From Hyphomicrobiales bacterium (GTDB taxonomy: Bacteria > Pseudomonadota > Alphaproteobacteria > Rhizobiales > Beijerinckiaceae): a stretch of DNA of 64,000 nt. Positions 8,547-16,965 of the stretch are shown in pieces; positions within the stretch are counted from its first letter, which is position 1, and each line of letters begins with the position of its first letter. Location of the stretch: positions 186,001 through 250,000 of the forward strand of contig JADJVD010000004.1 in the NCBI GenBank assembly GCA_016716745.1. Reading direction: 5' to 3'. The notes beneath the pieces are model-generated. The model saw only the letters and a list, made by a program, of their open reading frames with translations. It had not been told where the DNA came from and did not search any database. The position numbers and the translations under genes were made by a program.

Positions 8547-9278
8547 ATGACCGCTTCCGTCACCGCCTCCATCCTCGTCATCGGCGACGAGATTCTATCG
8601 GGGCGTACGAAGGACAAGAACATTGGCTACATCGCCGATTATCTCGGCGCGCTCGGCGTCGATCTGCGCGAGGTGCGCATCGTGCCCGACGTCGAGGACG
8701 AGATCGTCGATGCGCTGAACGCGCTGCGCCGTCGCTACGACTATGTGTTCACCACCGGCGGCATCGGCCCGACGCATGACGACATCACCGCCGACGCGGT
8801 GGCGAAGGCGTTCGGCGTCGAGATCGGCGAGGATCCGCGCGCCATCGCGTTGCTGCTGGAGCGGCACAGGCCGGAGGATCTGAACGAAGCGCGCCGGCGC
8901 ATGGCGCGTATTCCGGCGGGCGCGGAGCTCGTGCTCAACAAGGTGTCGAAGGCGCCGGGCTTCTGGATCGGCAACGTCATCGTCATGGCCGGCGTGCCGG
9001 CGGTGATGCAGACGATGATGGACGACGTGGCGCCGAAGCTGCGCGCCGGCGTGAAAATGCTGGTCGAGACGATCGACTCGGGCGGGCTGCCGGAAGGAAC
9101 ATACGCGGCCGCGCTCGGCGAGATCGCGGCGGCCTCGCCCGACCTTTCCATCGGCTCCTATCCGTCCTTCGAAAACGGCAAGTTCAGGAACCAGATCGTG
9201 TTGCGCGGCCGCGACGCCGAGGCGCTGGCCAAAGCCGCCGACGCCGTGCGCGCGGCGCTCGAAGGGTTGAGGGGGTAG
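8547..9278 (+). CDS. CinA-like molybdopterin-binding domain protein
   Basis: This 243-residue protein corresponds to the N-terminal MoCF_biosynth part of CinA (competence/damage-inducible protein A) without the C-terminal nicotinamide-nucleotide deamidase domain. Diagnostic segments are ILVIGDEILSGRTKDKN near the start and FTTGGIGPTHDDITADAVA about residue 65. This fold binds molybdopterin in MogA/MoeA, while in CinA it acts as an ADP-ribose pyrophosphatase-like module, so the substrate is not certain. The ATG at 8547 lies 7 bp after the FkbM gene. Downstream is the GIY-YIG repeat cassette. Confidence 0.85.
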   Translation: MTASVTASILVIGDEILSGRTKDKNIGYIADYLGALGVDLREVRIVPDVEDEIVDALNALRRRYDYVFTTGGIGPTHDDITADAVAKAFGVEIGEDPRAIALLLERHRPEDLNEARRRMARIPAGAELVLNKVSKAPGFWIGNVIVMAGVPAVMQTMMDDVAPKLRAGVKMLVETIDSGGLPEGTYAAALGEIAAASPDLSIGSYPSFENGKFRNQIVLRGRDAEALAKAADAVRAALEGLRG

Positions 9279-9289
9279 GGCGAAATGTT

Positions 9290-9976
9290 CATCCCCGGTG
9301 GCGACGGCAGGCGCCAGGAAGGGGATCCATGTGAGGCGGGGCGTGGATTCCCTTCCCCTCGCTTCGCTCGGCCGCGAATGACACCCTGTGTCACCCCCGG
9401 CGGCGGCGAAGCCGCCGGGAAGGGGGTCCATGCCGCGGGGCCGACGGTGGGGCGATGGATTCCATTCCCCTCGCTTGGCTCGGCCGGGAATGACAGTGTT
9501 GCCGAATGGACCGAACGTATTTCGTCTATGTCATCGCGAGCAAGCGGAACGGCACGCTCTACATCGGCGTCACAAGCGATCTCGCGCGACGCATGGAGCA
9601 GCACAAGGCCCGGGTCGGCGCCGGATTCGCCGCGCGCCATGGCGTCGATCGACTCGTCTATTTCGAGCGGTTCTCCGAGGTGAACGAAGCGATTGCGCGG
9701 GAGAAGCAGCTCAAGGGCTGGAACCGCGCGTGGAAGGTCAGCATGATCGAGCGTGGCAATCCCGAGTGGCGCGAGATCGACACATTCTGATCCTGCGCGT
9801 CGTCGCCGGCGCCGGAGGTAGAATGGATTCCCTTCGCCTCGCTTCGCTCGGCCGGGAATGACAGCCTGCGTCACCCCCGGCGGCGGCGGAGCCGCCGGGA
9901 AGGGGGCCCACGTCGAAGGGCGCGGCGGCGGTGTGGTGGATTCCCTTCCCCTCGCTTCGCTCGGCCGGGAATGACA
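9290..9976. repeat. Seven palindromic repeat modules flanking a GIY-YIG gene
   Basis: Two kinds of short module are repeated here. Module A (39 bp, begins GGATTCC, ends GGGAATGACA) occurs at 9345-9383, 9457-9495, 9825-9863 and 9938-9976. Each carries ATTCCC and GGGAAT as inverted ends around a CGCTTCGCTC core. Module B (39-40 bp) occurs at 9290-9329, 9392-9430 and 9872-9910; its better copies form a CCCGGCGGC/GCCGCCGGG hairpin. The order is B-A-B-A, GIY-YIG gene, A-B-A, with B-to-A start distances of 55, 65 and 66 bp. Copies differ by only a few bases. A degenerate remnant lies at about 10012-10030. Similar dispersed repeats are common between genes in proteobacteria; the tight association with the nuclease gene is the notable part. 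Confidence 0.88.
9506..9790 (+). CDS. Single-domain GIY-YIG endonuclease
   Basis: This 94-residue protein is essentially one GIY-YIG nuclease domain. The two signature strands are YFVYVIAS (residues 5-12) and GTLYIGVT (16-23), followed by the catalytic arginine in DLARRMEQH. The later KQLKGWNR motif is typical of the YhbQ-like/UPF0213 group, and the conserved glutamate is in NEAIAREKQLKG. The role of these small proteins is not established. It has no DNA-binding accessory domain. It is enclosed by the repeat modules on both sides, which suggests the gene and repeats travel or are maintained together. Confidence 0.9.
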   Translation: MDRTYFVYVIASKRNGTLYIGVTSDLARRMEQHKARVGAGFAARHGVDRLVYFERFSEVNEAIAREKQLKGWNRAWKVSMIERGNPEWREIDTF

Positions 9977-10042
9977 GGGGGGGATCGCCCAGCCGGGAGT
10001 GACAGGGCGCGCTTCGCTCGGCGCGATGACCGGGCGACCCGT

Positions 10043-11779
10043 CTATCGCCCCGCCAGCCAGCCGCGCGCGACCATCCAGGTCTGGAAGTCGACGACCGCC
10101 TGACGGTCGCCGCACGTGGCGTAGAGGCCGTTGCAGGTCTTCAGCAGCTCGATGCGGCGCTCGACATATTCGTCGCGCGGCAGGCGCGCGGCCTCGATCA
10201 GCATCGTCGAGAGATTCGAGATGTCGAGGATGCGGCCGTCGTCCTTCGGCAGCTTCGGCGCATAGTTGACGCCGTCGATCTGGTAGTAGGTCTCGAACGC
10301 CTTGGCGACGGGCGAAAGCTCAGCCCACTTGCCGTCGCCGGCCATTTCGGCGGCGTCGCGCAGCGGCAGCTTCTTCAGCGCCGGCTGATGATCGCCATAG
10401 GCGACGATGAGGAATTTCTCGCCCGGAAACTTCGCCGCCAGCTCCTTCTTGAACGCCTCGCGATCGCGTGCGGCGAGCACGAGGCGCCAGAAATATTCGT
10501 CCATTTCGGCGTCGCCGGACCATGTCGTGCGTTCGCCGGGCTTCACCGCCTTGGGGTCGAGGCGGAAGTCCCACGGCGCATGCGTGCCCATGCTGGACAG
10601 CGCGACGAATTGCGGGCGGCCCGAGGCGCGGCCCGCCTCGAAGCGTTTGATCGCCTGACCGTAATAGAAGGCGTCGCGCTCCTGGTCGGTCGGCGCCTTG
10701 TGCACGTCCTGATCGACCACCGTGTCGAAACCGACGGACTTGTAGAAGCGCGCCGTGCCGCCGAACTCGCCCGGCACGGGGTAGATCACCGAGGTGTCAT
10801 AGCCGCAGGCCGACAGATATTGCGGCAGCGCGTGGCGCAGCCGGCCGGTCATGAACGGCATGACGAAATTGTACATCGAGCCGAGGTCGCGCGTGCTGAG
10901 CCCCGTCAGCGAGGCGAAGTCGGTCAGCCATGTCGCGCCGCCAAAGGTCTCTACGCGCAGGCGGCGGATCGCGCCGTCGGCGGAGGCGAAGAAGGGCCTT
11001 GTTTCTTCGGGGAAGGGCAGGCCCGGATAGACGCCGGGCGGCATCGACGATTCCGACAGGAACAGCACGACATGCGGCGGCTTCTCGCCCGGCTTGCAGA
11101 CGATTGGCGGCGCATCGGACGTCGTCTCGGGCAGGGGGCCGGTCTCGACCAGCGCGACGTGGCGCCACAGCGCGGGCAGATCGCGGAAGGAGTTGAAGAA
11201 GGCCGACAGGCCGTGCCGGTGGTCGTGGAAATAGTCCGCGCCATACACCGAGAAGATTGGCAGCGTCGGCGCGGCGGCGAGCCAGACGAGGCCGAGCGCC
11301 CCGAGCCGCCAGCCGGCGCTCCAGCCGACCGGGCGCTCGCGCTTCCACAACCAGACGAGCGCGGCGACGCCGAGCGCCACCGCGAGCGTCGCGGTCCAGG
11401 CGATCTTCGGGAAGGTCGCGTAGAAGAACGCCGCCTGCGTCAGCGAGGCGTGGAACATCACGTCGAAGATGTGCAGCGCCATCGCCACCATGGCGAATTT
11501 CACGCGCGCGGCGGCGTTGACGAACAGGAAGAAGAACGCGACCGCGAGCGCGGCGAAGCGCCAGCGTTTGGTCAGCGCGAAAAGCAGCGCCGTCAGCGCC
11601 AGATAGATCGCCGCGACGGGCAGAAAATTGAACCAGTCCGGCTCGGTATCGTAGAGAAACAGCGCCCACAGGACGGCGGCCGCCGCGGTGAGCCACACGC
11701 CCATCCGCGTCTCGAGCGGGCTTTGAGCCAGCGCCGCGCCCTGCGGCGCCTCGATCGCCGACACTCTCGTCTCCCTCAT
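10043..11779 (-). CDS. LTA-synthase-like membrane sulfatase/phosphotransferase family protein
   Basis: The 578-residue protein has about five N-terminal transmembrane helices (roughly residues 25-185) and then a large extracytoplasmic alkaline-phosphatase-superfamily domain. Visible active-site elements are LFLSESSMPPG, the likely nucleophile threonine in GGATWLTDFASLTG, SSMGTHAPWDF and AYGDHQP. This architecture belongs to enzymes that transfer phosphoglycerol or phosphoethanolamine to envelope glycans or lipids (LtaS, OpgB, EptA). The true donor and acceptor are unknown. The start is the ATG at 11779. It is monocistronic and divergent from gpt. Confidence 0.82.
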   Translation of the reverse strand: MRETRVSAIEAPQGAALAQSPLETRMGVWLTAAAAVLWALFLYDTEPDWFNFLPVAAIYLALTALLFALTKRWRFAALAVAFFFLFVNAAARVKFAMVAMALHIFDVMFHASLTQAAFFYATFPKIAWTATLAVALGVAALVWLWKRERPVGWSAGWRLGALGLVWLAAAPTLPIFSVYGADYFHDHRHGLSAFFNSFRDLPALWRHVALVETGPLPETTSDAPPIVCKPGEKPPHVVLFLSESSMPPGVYPGLPFPEETRPFFASADGAIRRLRVETFGGATWLTDFASLTGLSTRDLGSMYNFVMPFMTGRLRHALPQYLSACGYDTSVIYPVPGEFGGTARFYKSVGFDTVVDQDVHKAPTDQERDAFYYGQAIKRFEAGRASGRPQFVALSSMGTHAPWDFRLDPKAVKPGERTTWSGDAEMDEYFWRLVLAARDREAFKKELAAKFPGEKFLIVAYGDHQPALKKLPLRDAAEMAGDGKWAELSPVAKAFETYYQIDGVNYAPKLPKDDGRILDISNLSTMLIEAARLPRDEYVERRIELLKTCNGLYATCGDRQAVVDFQTWMVARGWLAGR

Positions 11780-11916
11780 GACACTCCCGTGACGCGGTTT
11801 TAGGACGCGGCGCCAAGGCGATAAAGCCTGTTGACGCCGTTTCCTGTCCCTCTCGCGTCGTCGGGCGGAGACTGCTACGCAACAGATGAACGACAGCCGA
11901 ACGGACGGGGGCTCAG

Positions 11917-12417
11917 ATGGTCGATCCGCAGGGGCAGAAGGCCTTTCCGGTCTCGTGGGACCAGTTTCATCGCGACGCGCGGGCGCTGGCCTGGCGGCTG
12001 TCGGGCGCCGGGCCGTTCGAGGCCATCGTCTGCATCACCCGCGGCGGGCTGGTGCCGGCCGCCATCGTCGCCCGCGAGCTCGGCACGCGGGTGATCGAGA
12101 CCGTCTCGATCGCCAGCTACCACGACTATCAGACGCAGGGCGGCCTGCAGGTGCTGAAGACCATCGCGCCCGAGCTGACGAAAGCGGGCGGGGAAAGGAT
12201 TCTGGTCGTCGACGATCTGGTCGACACCGGCAAGACGCTGAAGGTGGTGCGCGAAATGCTGCCGAAGGCGCATTTCGCCGCCGTCTACGCCAAGCCTCTC
12301 GGCCGGCCGATGGTCGACACCTTCATCACCGAGGTCTCGCAGGACACCTGGATCTACTTCCCCTGGGACATGGGGCTCGCCTTCCAGCCGCCGATCGCCA
12401 AGGAGACGGCCGGCTGA
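11917..12417 (+). CDS. gpt: Xanthine phosphoribosyltransferase
   Basis: This 166-residue cytosolic enzyme of purine salvage converts xanthine (and guanine) with PRPP to the mononucleotide. The PRPP-binding motif is ILVVDDLVDTGKT at about 95-107, and the N-terminal ITRGGLVPAA loop is typical of the Gpt group. The acceptor-site segment TWIYFPWDMG is close to that of E. coli Gpt. The start is the ATG at 11917. It stands alone, followed 58 bp later by a tRNA gene. Confidence 0.92.
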   Translation: MVDPQGQKAFPVSWDQFHRDARALAWRLSGAGPFEAIVCITRGGLVPAAIVARELGTRVIETVSIASYHDYQTQGGLQVLKTIAPELTKAGGERILVVDDLVDTGKTLKVVREMLPKAHFAAVYAKPLGRPMVDTFITEVSQDTWIYFPWDMGLAFQPPIAKETAG

Positions 12418-12475
12418 GGCGCCTGCGGCGCGGGGCTCGCGCGTCGCGCGCCCTTCGTGCCAGATTGCCGACCAA

Positions 12476-12561
12476 GGCCGCTTGCCGAAACTGGTAGACG
12501 GAAGGCACTTAAAATGCCTCGGGCGACGCCCGTGCGGGTTCGACTCCCGCAGCGGCCACCA
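12476..12561 (+). tRNA. tRNA-Leu (anticodon UAA)
   Basis: The 86-nt gene folds as a class II tRNA. The acceptor stem is GGCCGCT (12476-12482) paired with AGCGGCC (12551-12557), followed by A73 and an encoded CCA. The anticodon arm is AGGCA-CTTAAAA-TGCCT, giving anticodon TAA (reads UUA). A long variable arm, CGGGCGACGCCCG, follows, and then a T arm GCGGG-TTCGACT-CCCGC. UUA is very rare in such a GC-rich genome, so this is a low-demand tRNA. Confidence 0.95.
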
Positions 12562-12578
12562 TTTCCGCCGGAGGCGAC

Positions 12579-13469
12579 ATGACGACCGCTTTCATCGCCG
12601 TCGACTGGGGAACCTCCTCCTTCCGCGCCGCCGCGATGGCGCGGGACGGCGCCGTTCTGGCGCGCGTCGCGTCGGGGGAGGGCATTCTGAAGGCGGCGGC
12701 GCGCGGCTTCGAGGCGGTTCTGTTCGAGGAGATCGCCGCCATCGACGCGGCGGGCGCGCCGATCCTGCTGTCCGGCATGATCGGCAGCCGCAACGGCTGG
12801 GTCGAGGTTCCCTATGCGCGCTGCCCGGCGGACGCGGCGGCGCTTTCGGCCGGAGCGGCTCGCATGACCGTTCGGGGCCGGGCGCTCGCTTTCGCGCCGG
12901 GGCTGATCTGCGACGACGAGAGCGGGCGGCCCGACGTGATGCGCGGGGAGGAGACGCAGATCTTCGGCGCCGTCGAAGGGGACGCGACCGTCGTGCTGCC
13001 GGGAACGCACTCGAAATGGGCGCGGTTCGAGGGCGGGCGGGTCGTCGGCTTCCGGAGTTACATGACGGGCGAGATGTTCGCGGCGATGCGCCATCACACC
13101 ATCTTGGGCGCTCTCGCCGAGGGCGAGGCGGACGACGCGGCGGCCTTCGCCGACGGAGCGCGCGCCGGGGCGGCGGACGGGGCGCTGTCGCACGCTCTGT
13201 TCTCGGCCCGCACCATGGCGCTGACCGGCCGCCTGTCGGGACGGGGCGTCGCGTCCTATCTGTCGGGGCTGCTGATCGGCGCCGAGATCGCGGACGGGGC
13301 GCGTCGCGCGGGGCCGGGGCGGCCCGTCGTCGTGGTGGGCGAGGCGGGGCTCGCCGCGCGCTATCTCGCCGCCGGGCGGGCGCTCGGCGTCGCGATGCAG
13401 GCCGGGCCGGCGGACGCGGCGTTCCGGGGGCTTGCGCGGCTGGCGCCGTCTCCGGGAGCGGTTCCATGA
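12579..13469 (+). CDS. dgoK: 2-dehydro-3-deoxygalactonokinase
   Basis: This 296-residue kinase phosphorylates 2-keto-3-deoxygalactonate in the De Ley-Doudoroff galactose/galactonate pathway. It begins with the ASKHA phosphate-1 motif FIAVDWGTSSFRA, and shows GMIGSRNGWVEVPYA and VLPGTHSKWARF, both characteristic of DgoK. A later glycine-rich stretch (VVVVGEAGLAARYLAAG) matches the adenosine site. The ATG at 12579 is 17 bp after the tRNA-encoded CCA. The stop overlaps the dgoA start (ATGA). Confidence 0.93.
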   Translation: MTTAFIAVDWGTSSFRAAAMARDGAVLARVASGEGILKAAARGFEAVLFEEIAAIDAAGAPILLSGMIGSRNGWVEVPYARCPADAAALSAGAARMTVRGRALAFAPGLICDDESGRPDVMRGEETQIFGAVEGDATVVLPGTHSKWARFEGGRVVGFRSYMTGEMFAAMRHHTILGALAEGEADDAAAFADGARAGAADGALSHALFSARTMALTGRLSGRGVASYLSGLLIGAEIADGARRAGPGRPVVVVGEAGLAARYLAAGRALGVAMQAGPADAAFRGLARLAPSPGAVP

Positions 13470-14086
13470 ACTTCGTCGAGGCGATGGCCGAGCTTCCGCT
13501 GGTGGCGATTCTGCGCGGGGTGAAACCGGACGAAGCCGTGCCGATCGGCGCGGCGCTCGTCGCCGAAGGGTTCCGGCTGATCGAGGTTCCGCTCAATTCG
13601 CCCGACCCGTTCGTCTCGATCCAGAGTTTGCAGGCGGCGTTCGGCGACCGGGCGGTGATCGGCGCCGGCACGGTGATCCGCGCCGACGACGTGGATCGCC
13701 TCGCCGCGACCGGCGCGCGGCTTTGCGTCAGTCCGCACACGGATGTCTGCGTGATCCGGCAGGCGAGGCAAGCCGGGCTGATCGCGCTGCCGGGCGCGGC
13801 GACGCCGAGCGAGGGGTTCGCGGCGCTCGCCGCCGGCGCCGACGCGCTGAAGCTGTTTCCGGCGGAGGCGATGCCGCCCGCCGTGGTGAAGGCGTGGCGT
13901 GCGGTGTTTCCGCGCGAGGTCGCGCTGCTGCCGGTTGGCGGCGTCACGCCGGAGAGCATGGCAGGCTGGCGCGCCGCCGGCGCGGGCGGGTTCGGCCTCG
14001 GCTCGGCGCTCTACAAGCCGGGCATGGGGGTCGCCGACGTCGCTGCCCGCGCGCGCGCCTTCGTCGGCGCTTGGCGCGCGGGATAG
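13466..14086 (+). CDS. dgoA: 2-dehydro-3-deoxy-6-phosphogalactonate aldolase
   Basis: This 206-residue class I aldolase of the KDPG/KDPGal family splits the product of DgoK into pyruvate and glyceraldehyde 3-phosphate. The Schiff-base lysine lies in DALKLFPAEA, and the substrate-binding elements VAILRGVKPDEA, LIEVPLNSP and IGAGTVI are all present. The start is an ATG (13466) overlapping the dgoK stop. The pairing with dgoK supports KDPGal over KDPG as substrate. No galactonate dehydratase or transporter is seen next to it. Confidence 0.93.
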   Translation: MNFVEAMAELPLVAILRGVKPDEAVPIGAALVAEGFRLIEVPLNSPDPFVSIQSLQAAFGDRAVIGAGTVIRADDVDRLAATGARLCVSPHTDVCVIRQARQAGLIALPGAATPSEGFAALAAGADALKLFPAEAMPPAVVKAWRAVFPREVALLPVGGVTPESMAGWRAAGAGGFGLGSALYKPGMGVADVAARARAFVGAWRAG

Positions 14087-14159
14087 GCCGGCGCGCGGCG
14101 GGGCTGTGCGGCGGGGCGATCCGTCGGTATTGAGGACGGACAACCGGACCCGAGAGAGC

Positions 14160-15371
14160 ATGAGCGACGCGCTTCCCCGTCACGAGATTCGCCACGTCCA
14201 CAATGCGCGCGTCGCGCGCGGAACGCCGCCGGATGCGGCGGCGCGGGCGATCCTGTCGCGCGAGACTTTCGCGCAGGCGGCGGCCGAAATCTCGGCCTGG
14301 CCCGGCTATGCGCCGACGCCGCTGGTCGCCATGCCGGCGCTGGCGCGGCGGCTCGGCCTCGCCTCGGTCGCGATCAAGGACGAGGGCCGGCGCTTTCATC
14401 TGGAAAGCTTCAAGGCGCTCGGCGGCGCATATGCCGTGCGGCGGCTGATCGAGGAGCGGCTGCGCGCCAAAGGCGTGACGGGTCCGATCGCGACGGCCGA
14501 TCTCGTCGCCGGCAAATATCGCGAGCTGACGCGCGATCTCGTCTTCGCCACGGCGACGGACGGCAATCACGGCCGCTCCGTCGCGTGGGGCGCGACGATG
14601 TTCGGGGCGCGCGCCGTCGTGTTCATCCATGAAAACGTCAGCGCTGCGCGCGAGCAGGCGATCCAGCGGTTCGGCGCCGAGATGCGGCGCGTGCCCGGCA
14701 ATTACGACGATTCCGTGCGCATCGCGGCGGAGGAGGCGGCGCGAAACGGCTGGATCGCGGTGGCCGACTCCTCGGTCGGCATCGATGCGCACGCGCCCTC
14801 GCTGGTGATGCGGGGCTACGGCCTCGTGATGAGCGAGATCGACTCGGCCGAGCCCGATCCGACACACATCTTCGTTCCCGCCGGGGTCGGCGGGCTGGCG
14901 GCGGCGGTCGCCGCGCATGTGTGGGAGACGAAGGGCGCGGCCGGGCCGCGCATCGTCGTCGTCGAGCCTATCCGCGCCGACTGCGTGTTCCGCTCCGTCG
15001 CGGAGGGAAGGATCGCGGCGACGCTGGCGGAAAGCGACACCTTCATGGCCTGCCTTGCGGCGGGCGAGGTGTCGCCGGCGGCATGGCCCTTCCTGATCGG
15101 CGCCTGCGACGACGTCGTCGCGCTGCCGGACGAGGCGGCGGCCGACGCGATGCGCCAGCTCGCCGCCGGGCTCGACGGCGATCCGCGCATCGTCGCCGGC
15201 GAGTCCGGCGCGGCGACGACGGCCGCGCTGGTCGCCGCCTGTCGGGACGAAACCGTTCGCGCGAGCCTCGGCCTCGGGGCGGCCTCGCGCGTCGTGCTGA
15301 TCTCGTCGGAAGGGGCGACCGACCCCGACACTTATGCGCGGGTCGTGGGCCAGCCGGCGTCGGCCGTCTAG
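14160..15371 (+). CDS. dpaL: Diaminopropionate ammonia-lyase
   Basis: The 403-residue fold-type II PLP enzyme matches DpaL (YgeX), which turns 2,3-diaminopropionate into pyruvate and ammonia. The PLP lysine is K85 in HLESFKALGGAYA. The TATDGNHGRSVAWGA loop binds the cofactor, FVPAGVGGLAAAVAAH is the glycine-rich phosphate cradle, and GESGAATTAAL lies near the end. The start is the ATG at 14160, 73 bp after dgoA, so it may be a separate transcript. The stop overlaps the stop of the convergent monooxygenase gene by 4 bp. Confidence 0.88.
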   Translation: MSDALPRHEIRHVHNARVARGTPPDAAARAILSRETFAQAAAEISAWPGYAPTPLVAMPALARRLGLASVAIKDEGRRFHLESFKALGGAYAVRRLIEERLRAKGVTGPIATADLVAGKYRELTRDLVFATATDGNHGRSVAWGATMFGARAVVFIHENVSAAREQAIQRFGAEMRRVPGNYDDSVRIAAEEAARNGWIAVADSSVGIDAHAPSLVMRGYGLVMSEIDSAEPDPTHIFVPAGVGGLAAAVAAHVWETKGAAGPRIVVVEPIRADCVFRSVAEGRIAATLAESDTFMACLAAGEVSPAAWPFLIGACDDVVALPDEAAADAMRQLAAGLDGDPRIVAGESGAATTAALVAACRDETVRASLGLGAASRVVLISSEGATDPDTYARVVGQPASAV

Positions 15372-16570
15372 GCGCCGTAGAGCCAGTCGTAGCGGGCCGC
15401 CATCCGGTTCGGCCCCATCACGCGCAGGCCGAGATCGCGGGCGAGCGCGACGGGCCCGCGCACATGGTAGAAGCCGGCCTGCTTGCGCGCCTCGGTCTGC
15501 ACGCGGCCGGCGCGCGGGGCGCGGGCGCGCTCATAGGCCTGCAAAGCATCGGGGATGCGCTCATGCGTCGCCAGCGAGACGGCCAGGGCCTGCGCGTCCT
15601 CGACCGCCTGCGCCGCGCCCTGCGCGAGGAAGGGCGCCATTGGATGCGCGGCGTCGCCGAGCAGCGTCACCGGGCCGGACGACCAGCGCGGGCTCGGCGG
15701 CCGGTCGAACAGCGGCCAGCCGCGCCAATCCTCGGCGGCGGCGATCATCTCGCGGATTTCCGGCGCCCAGTCCGCGACCTCGAAGCCGATGACGGAGGGA
15801 TCGCCGGGGTTGTTCCAGCCCGCATCCTTCAGCGCGTCGCGACGATGGTCCTCGACCACGAGCACGGCGTTGATCACTGTTCCGCCGCGCAGCGGGTAAT
15901 GCACGAGATGGGCGCGGGGCCCGAGCCACAGATGCGTCTCGCGCTTGCGCAGCGAGGGCGGCAGGCGCGCCGCGTCGATCAGCGCGCGCCAGGCGACGTT
16001 GCCGGAAAAGACGATGTCCTTCGGTCCGCCGAGCCCCAGCCGGTCGCGCACGGCCGAGCGCAGGCCGTCCGCGCCAACGAGAAGATCGGCGCCGACCTCG
16101 AGCGACACATAGCCGCGCTTCAGCCCGATGCGGACGCGCTCGTCCGCGTCGACGGCGAAGCCGCGCACCTGCGAATCGAGCACGATGGAAATCGCCGGCT
16201 CCTGCGCCACGCGATCGAGCAGCGCTCGCAGGAGGTCGCCGCGATGGGCGACAAGGTAGGGCGCGCCCCAGCGCCGCCGCGCGGTGTCGCCCAGCTCCAT
16301 GCGCAAAAGCGTGTTTCCGTCCCGCGCGCGCCGGACGACGAGCGCCTCGGGCTCGAGCGCCAGCCCGCCGAGAGTCTCCACGATGCCGAATTGGCCGAGG
16401 ATTCGGCTGGCGTTCGGAGAGAGCTGGAGGCCGGCGCCGAATTCCTCGAGAACCGGACTGCGTTCGTGAATGGTGACGTCGAACCCCGCGCGAGCCAGAT
16501 GCAGCGCGGCGATCAGTCCGCCAATGCCCGCGCCGGCGACAACGGCCTGCCGGTGGGAACCCATGGACAT
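15368..16570 (-). CDS. FAD-dependent monooxygenase (salicylate hydroxylase/UbiH-like)
   Basis: This 400-residue class A flavoprotein monooxygenase has the N-terminal FAD dinucleotide motif VAGAGIGGLIAALHLARAG with the acidic end in IHERS, the DG motif LLVGADGLRSAVRDRLG, and the GD motif VTLLGDAAHPMAPFLAQGAAQ. Such enzymes hydroxylate aromatic substrates; the overall look is closest to 6-hydroxynicotinate/salicylate-type hydroxylases, and the substrate is not clear. The start is taken as the ATG at 16570, 1 bp after the upstream zf-CHCC gene, or the ATG two codons later. The two genes form an operon. Confidence 0.85.
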   Translation of the reverse strand: MSMGSHRQAVVAGAGIGGLIAALHLARAGFDVTIHERSPVLEEFGAGLQLSPNASRILGQFGIVETLGGLALEPEALVVRRARDGNTLLRMELGDTARRRWGAPYLVAHRGDLLRALLDRVAQEPAISIVLDSQVRGFAVDADERVRIGLKRGYVSLEVGADLLVGADGLRSAVRDRLGLGGPKDIVFSGNVAWRALIDAARLPPSLRKRETHLWLGPRAHLVHYPLRGGTVINAVLVVEDHRRDALKDAGWNNPGDPSVIGFEVADWAPEIREMIAAAEDWRGWPLFDRPPSPRWSSGPVTLLGDAAHPMAPFLAQGAAQAVEDAQALAVSLATHERIPDALQAYERARAPRAGRVQTEARKQAGFYHVRGPVALARDLGLRVMGPNRMAARYDWLYGA

Positions 16571-16571
16571 G

Positions 16572-16820
16572 TCAGGCGGCGACGTCGTGCGCGGACCACA
16601 GACACTCGGCCGGCGAAGCGCCCCCATGCAGGCTCGGATCGTAGACGAAACGCGTCGAGCAATAGGGGCACACGGCGTCGGAATCGCCGCCCATGTCGAT
16701 GTAGACGTGCGGGTGGTCGAACGGCGGCGGCGCGCCGATGCACATGAACTCCTTTACGCCGACGCGGATTTCCGCGACGCCCGGCCCATTGTGAAAATGC
16801 GCAATGCCGTGATCAGCCAT
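16572..16820 (-). CDS. zf-CHCC zinc-finger protein (NDUFS6-like)
   Basis: This small 82-residue protein resembles the alphaproteobacterial homologues of the mitochondrial complex I subunit NDUFS6/13 kDa. The zinc ligands are the cysteine in EFMCIGA, a histidine in DHPHVYIDMG and the pair in CPYCSTRFVYD. In mitochondria this protein is needed for late assembly of complex I; a similar role here is inference. The start is the ATG at 16820. It is the first gene of an operon with the FAD monooxygenase, separated by 1 bp. Confidence 0.85.
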   Translation of the reverse strand: MADHGIAHFHNGPGVAEIRVGVKEFMCIGAPPPFDHPHVYIDMGGDSDAVCPYCSTRFVYDPSLHGGASPAECLWSAHDVAA

Positions 16821-16951
16821 TTTGCTTCAGCTCCCGCAGTCGGCGCGACCTTAGCGGCGCCCCCTCCGAAAGTGTAGGGGGGATCAACGATCTCCGAGCC
16901 GGGATCGCGCCGCGGTCTGCGACCAAAGCAGCAGAAAGAAACATATTTTCA

Positions 16952-16965
16952 TATATTATAATATA
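16952..16965. promoter_or_regulatory. AT-rich palindrome at the sulfide:quinone oxidoreductase promoter
   Basis: A perfect 14-bp palindrome, TATATTATAATATA, sits in a 35-bp AT-only island (about 16942-16975) inside otherwise GC-rich DNA, about 55 bp before the SQR start codon. Two overlapping TATAAT -10-like hexamers (16957-16962 and 16962-16967) fall within it. Sulfide-responsive ArsR-family repressors (BigR, SqrR) bind AT-rich palindromes overlapping such promoters, so this is a good candidate operator. No such repressor gene is in the window. Confidence 0.6.

Noticed and set aside
9285..9683. Possible protein reading through the repeat modules
   Set aside because: The translation only reflects the repeated modules and overlaps the GIY-YIG gene in another frame.
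9290..9976. CRISPR array
   Set aside because: Repeats of two types alternate with irregular gaps and a gene in the middle. There are no uniform unique spacers and no cas genes.
9971..11803. Plus-strand open frame of 610 codons opposite the LTA-synthase-like gene
   Set aside because: Composition is Arg/His/Asp-rich without motifs, while the minus-strand frame gives a clear membrane sulfatase-type protein.
16860..16881. CCCCCT/AGGGGG inverted repeat near the zf-CHCC promoter
   Set aside because: Only 6 bp with a 10-nt loop. Too weak to support as a regulatory element in such GC-rich sequence.
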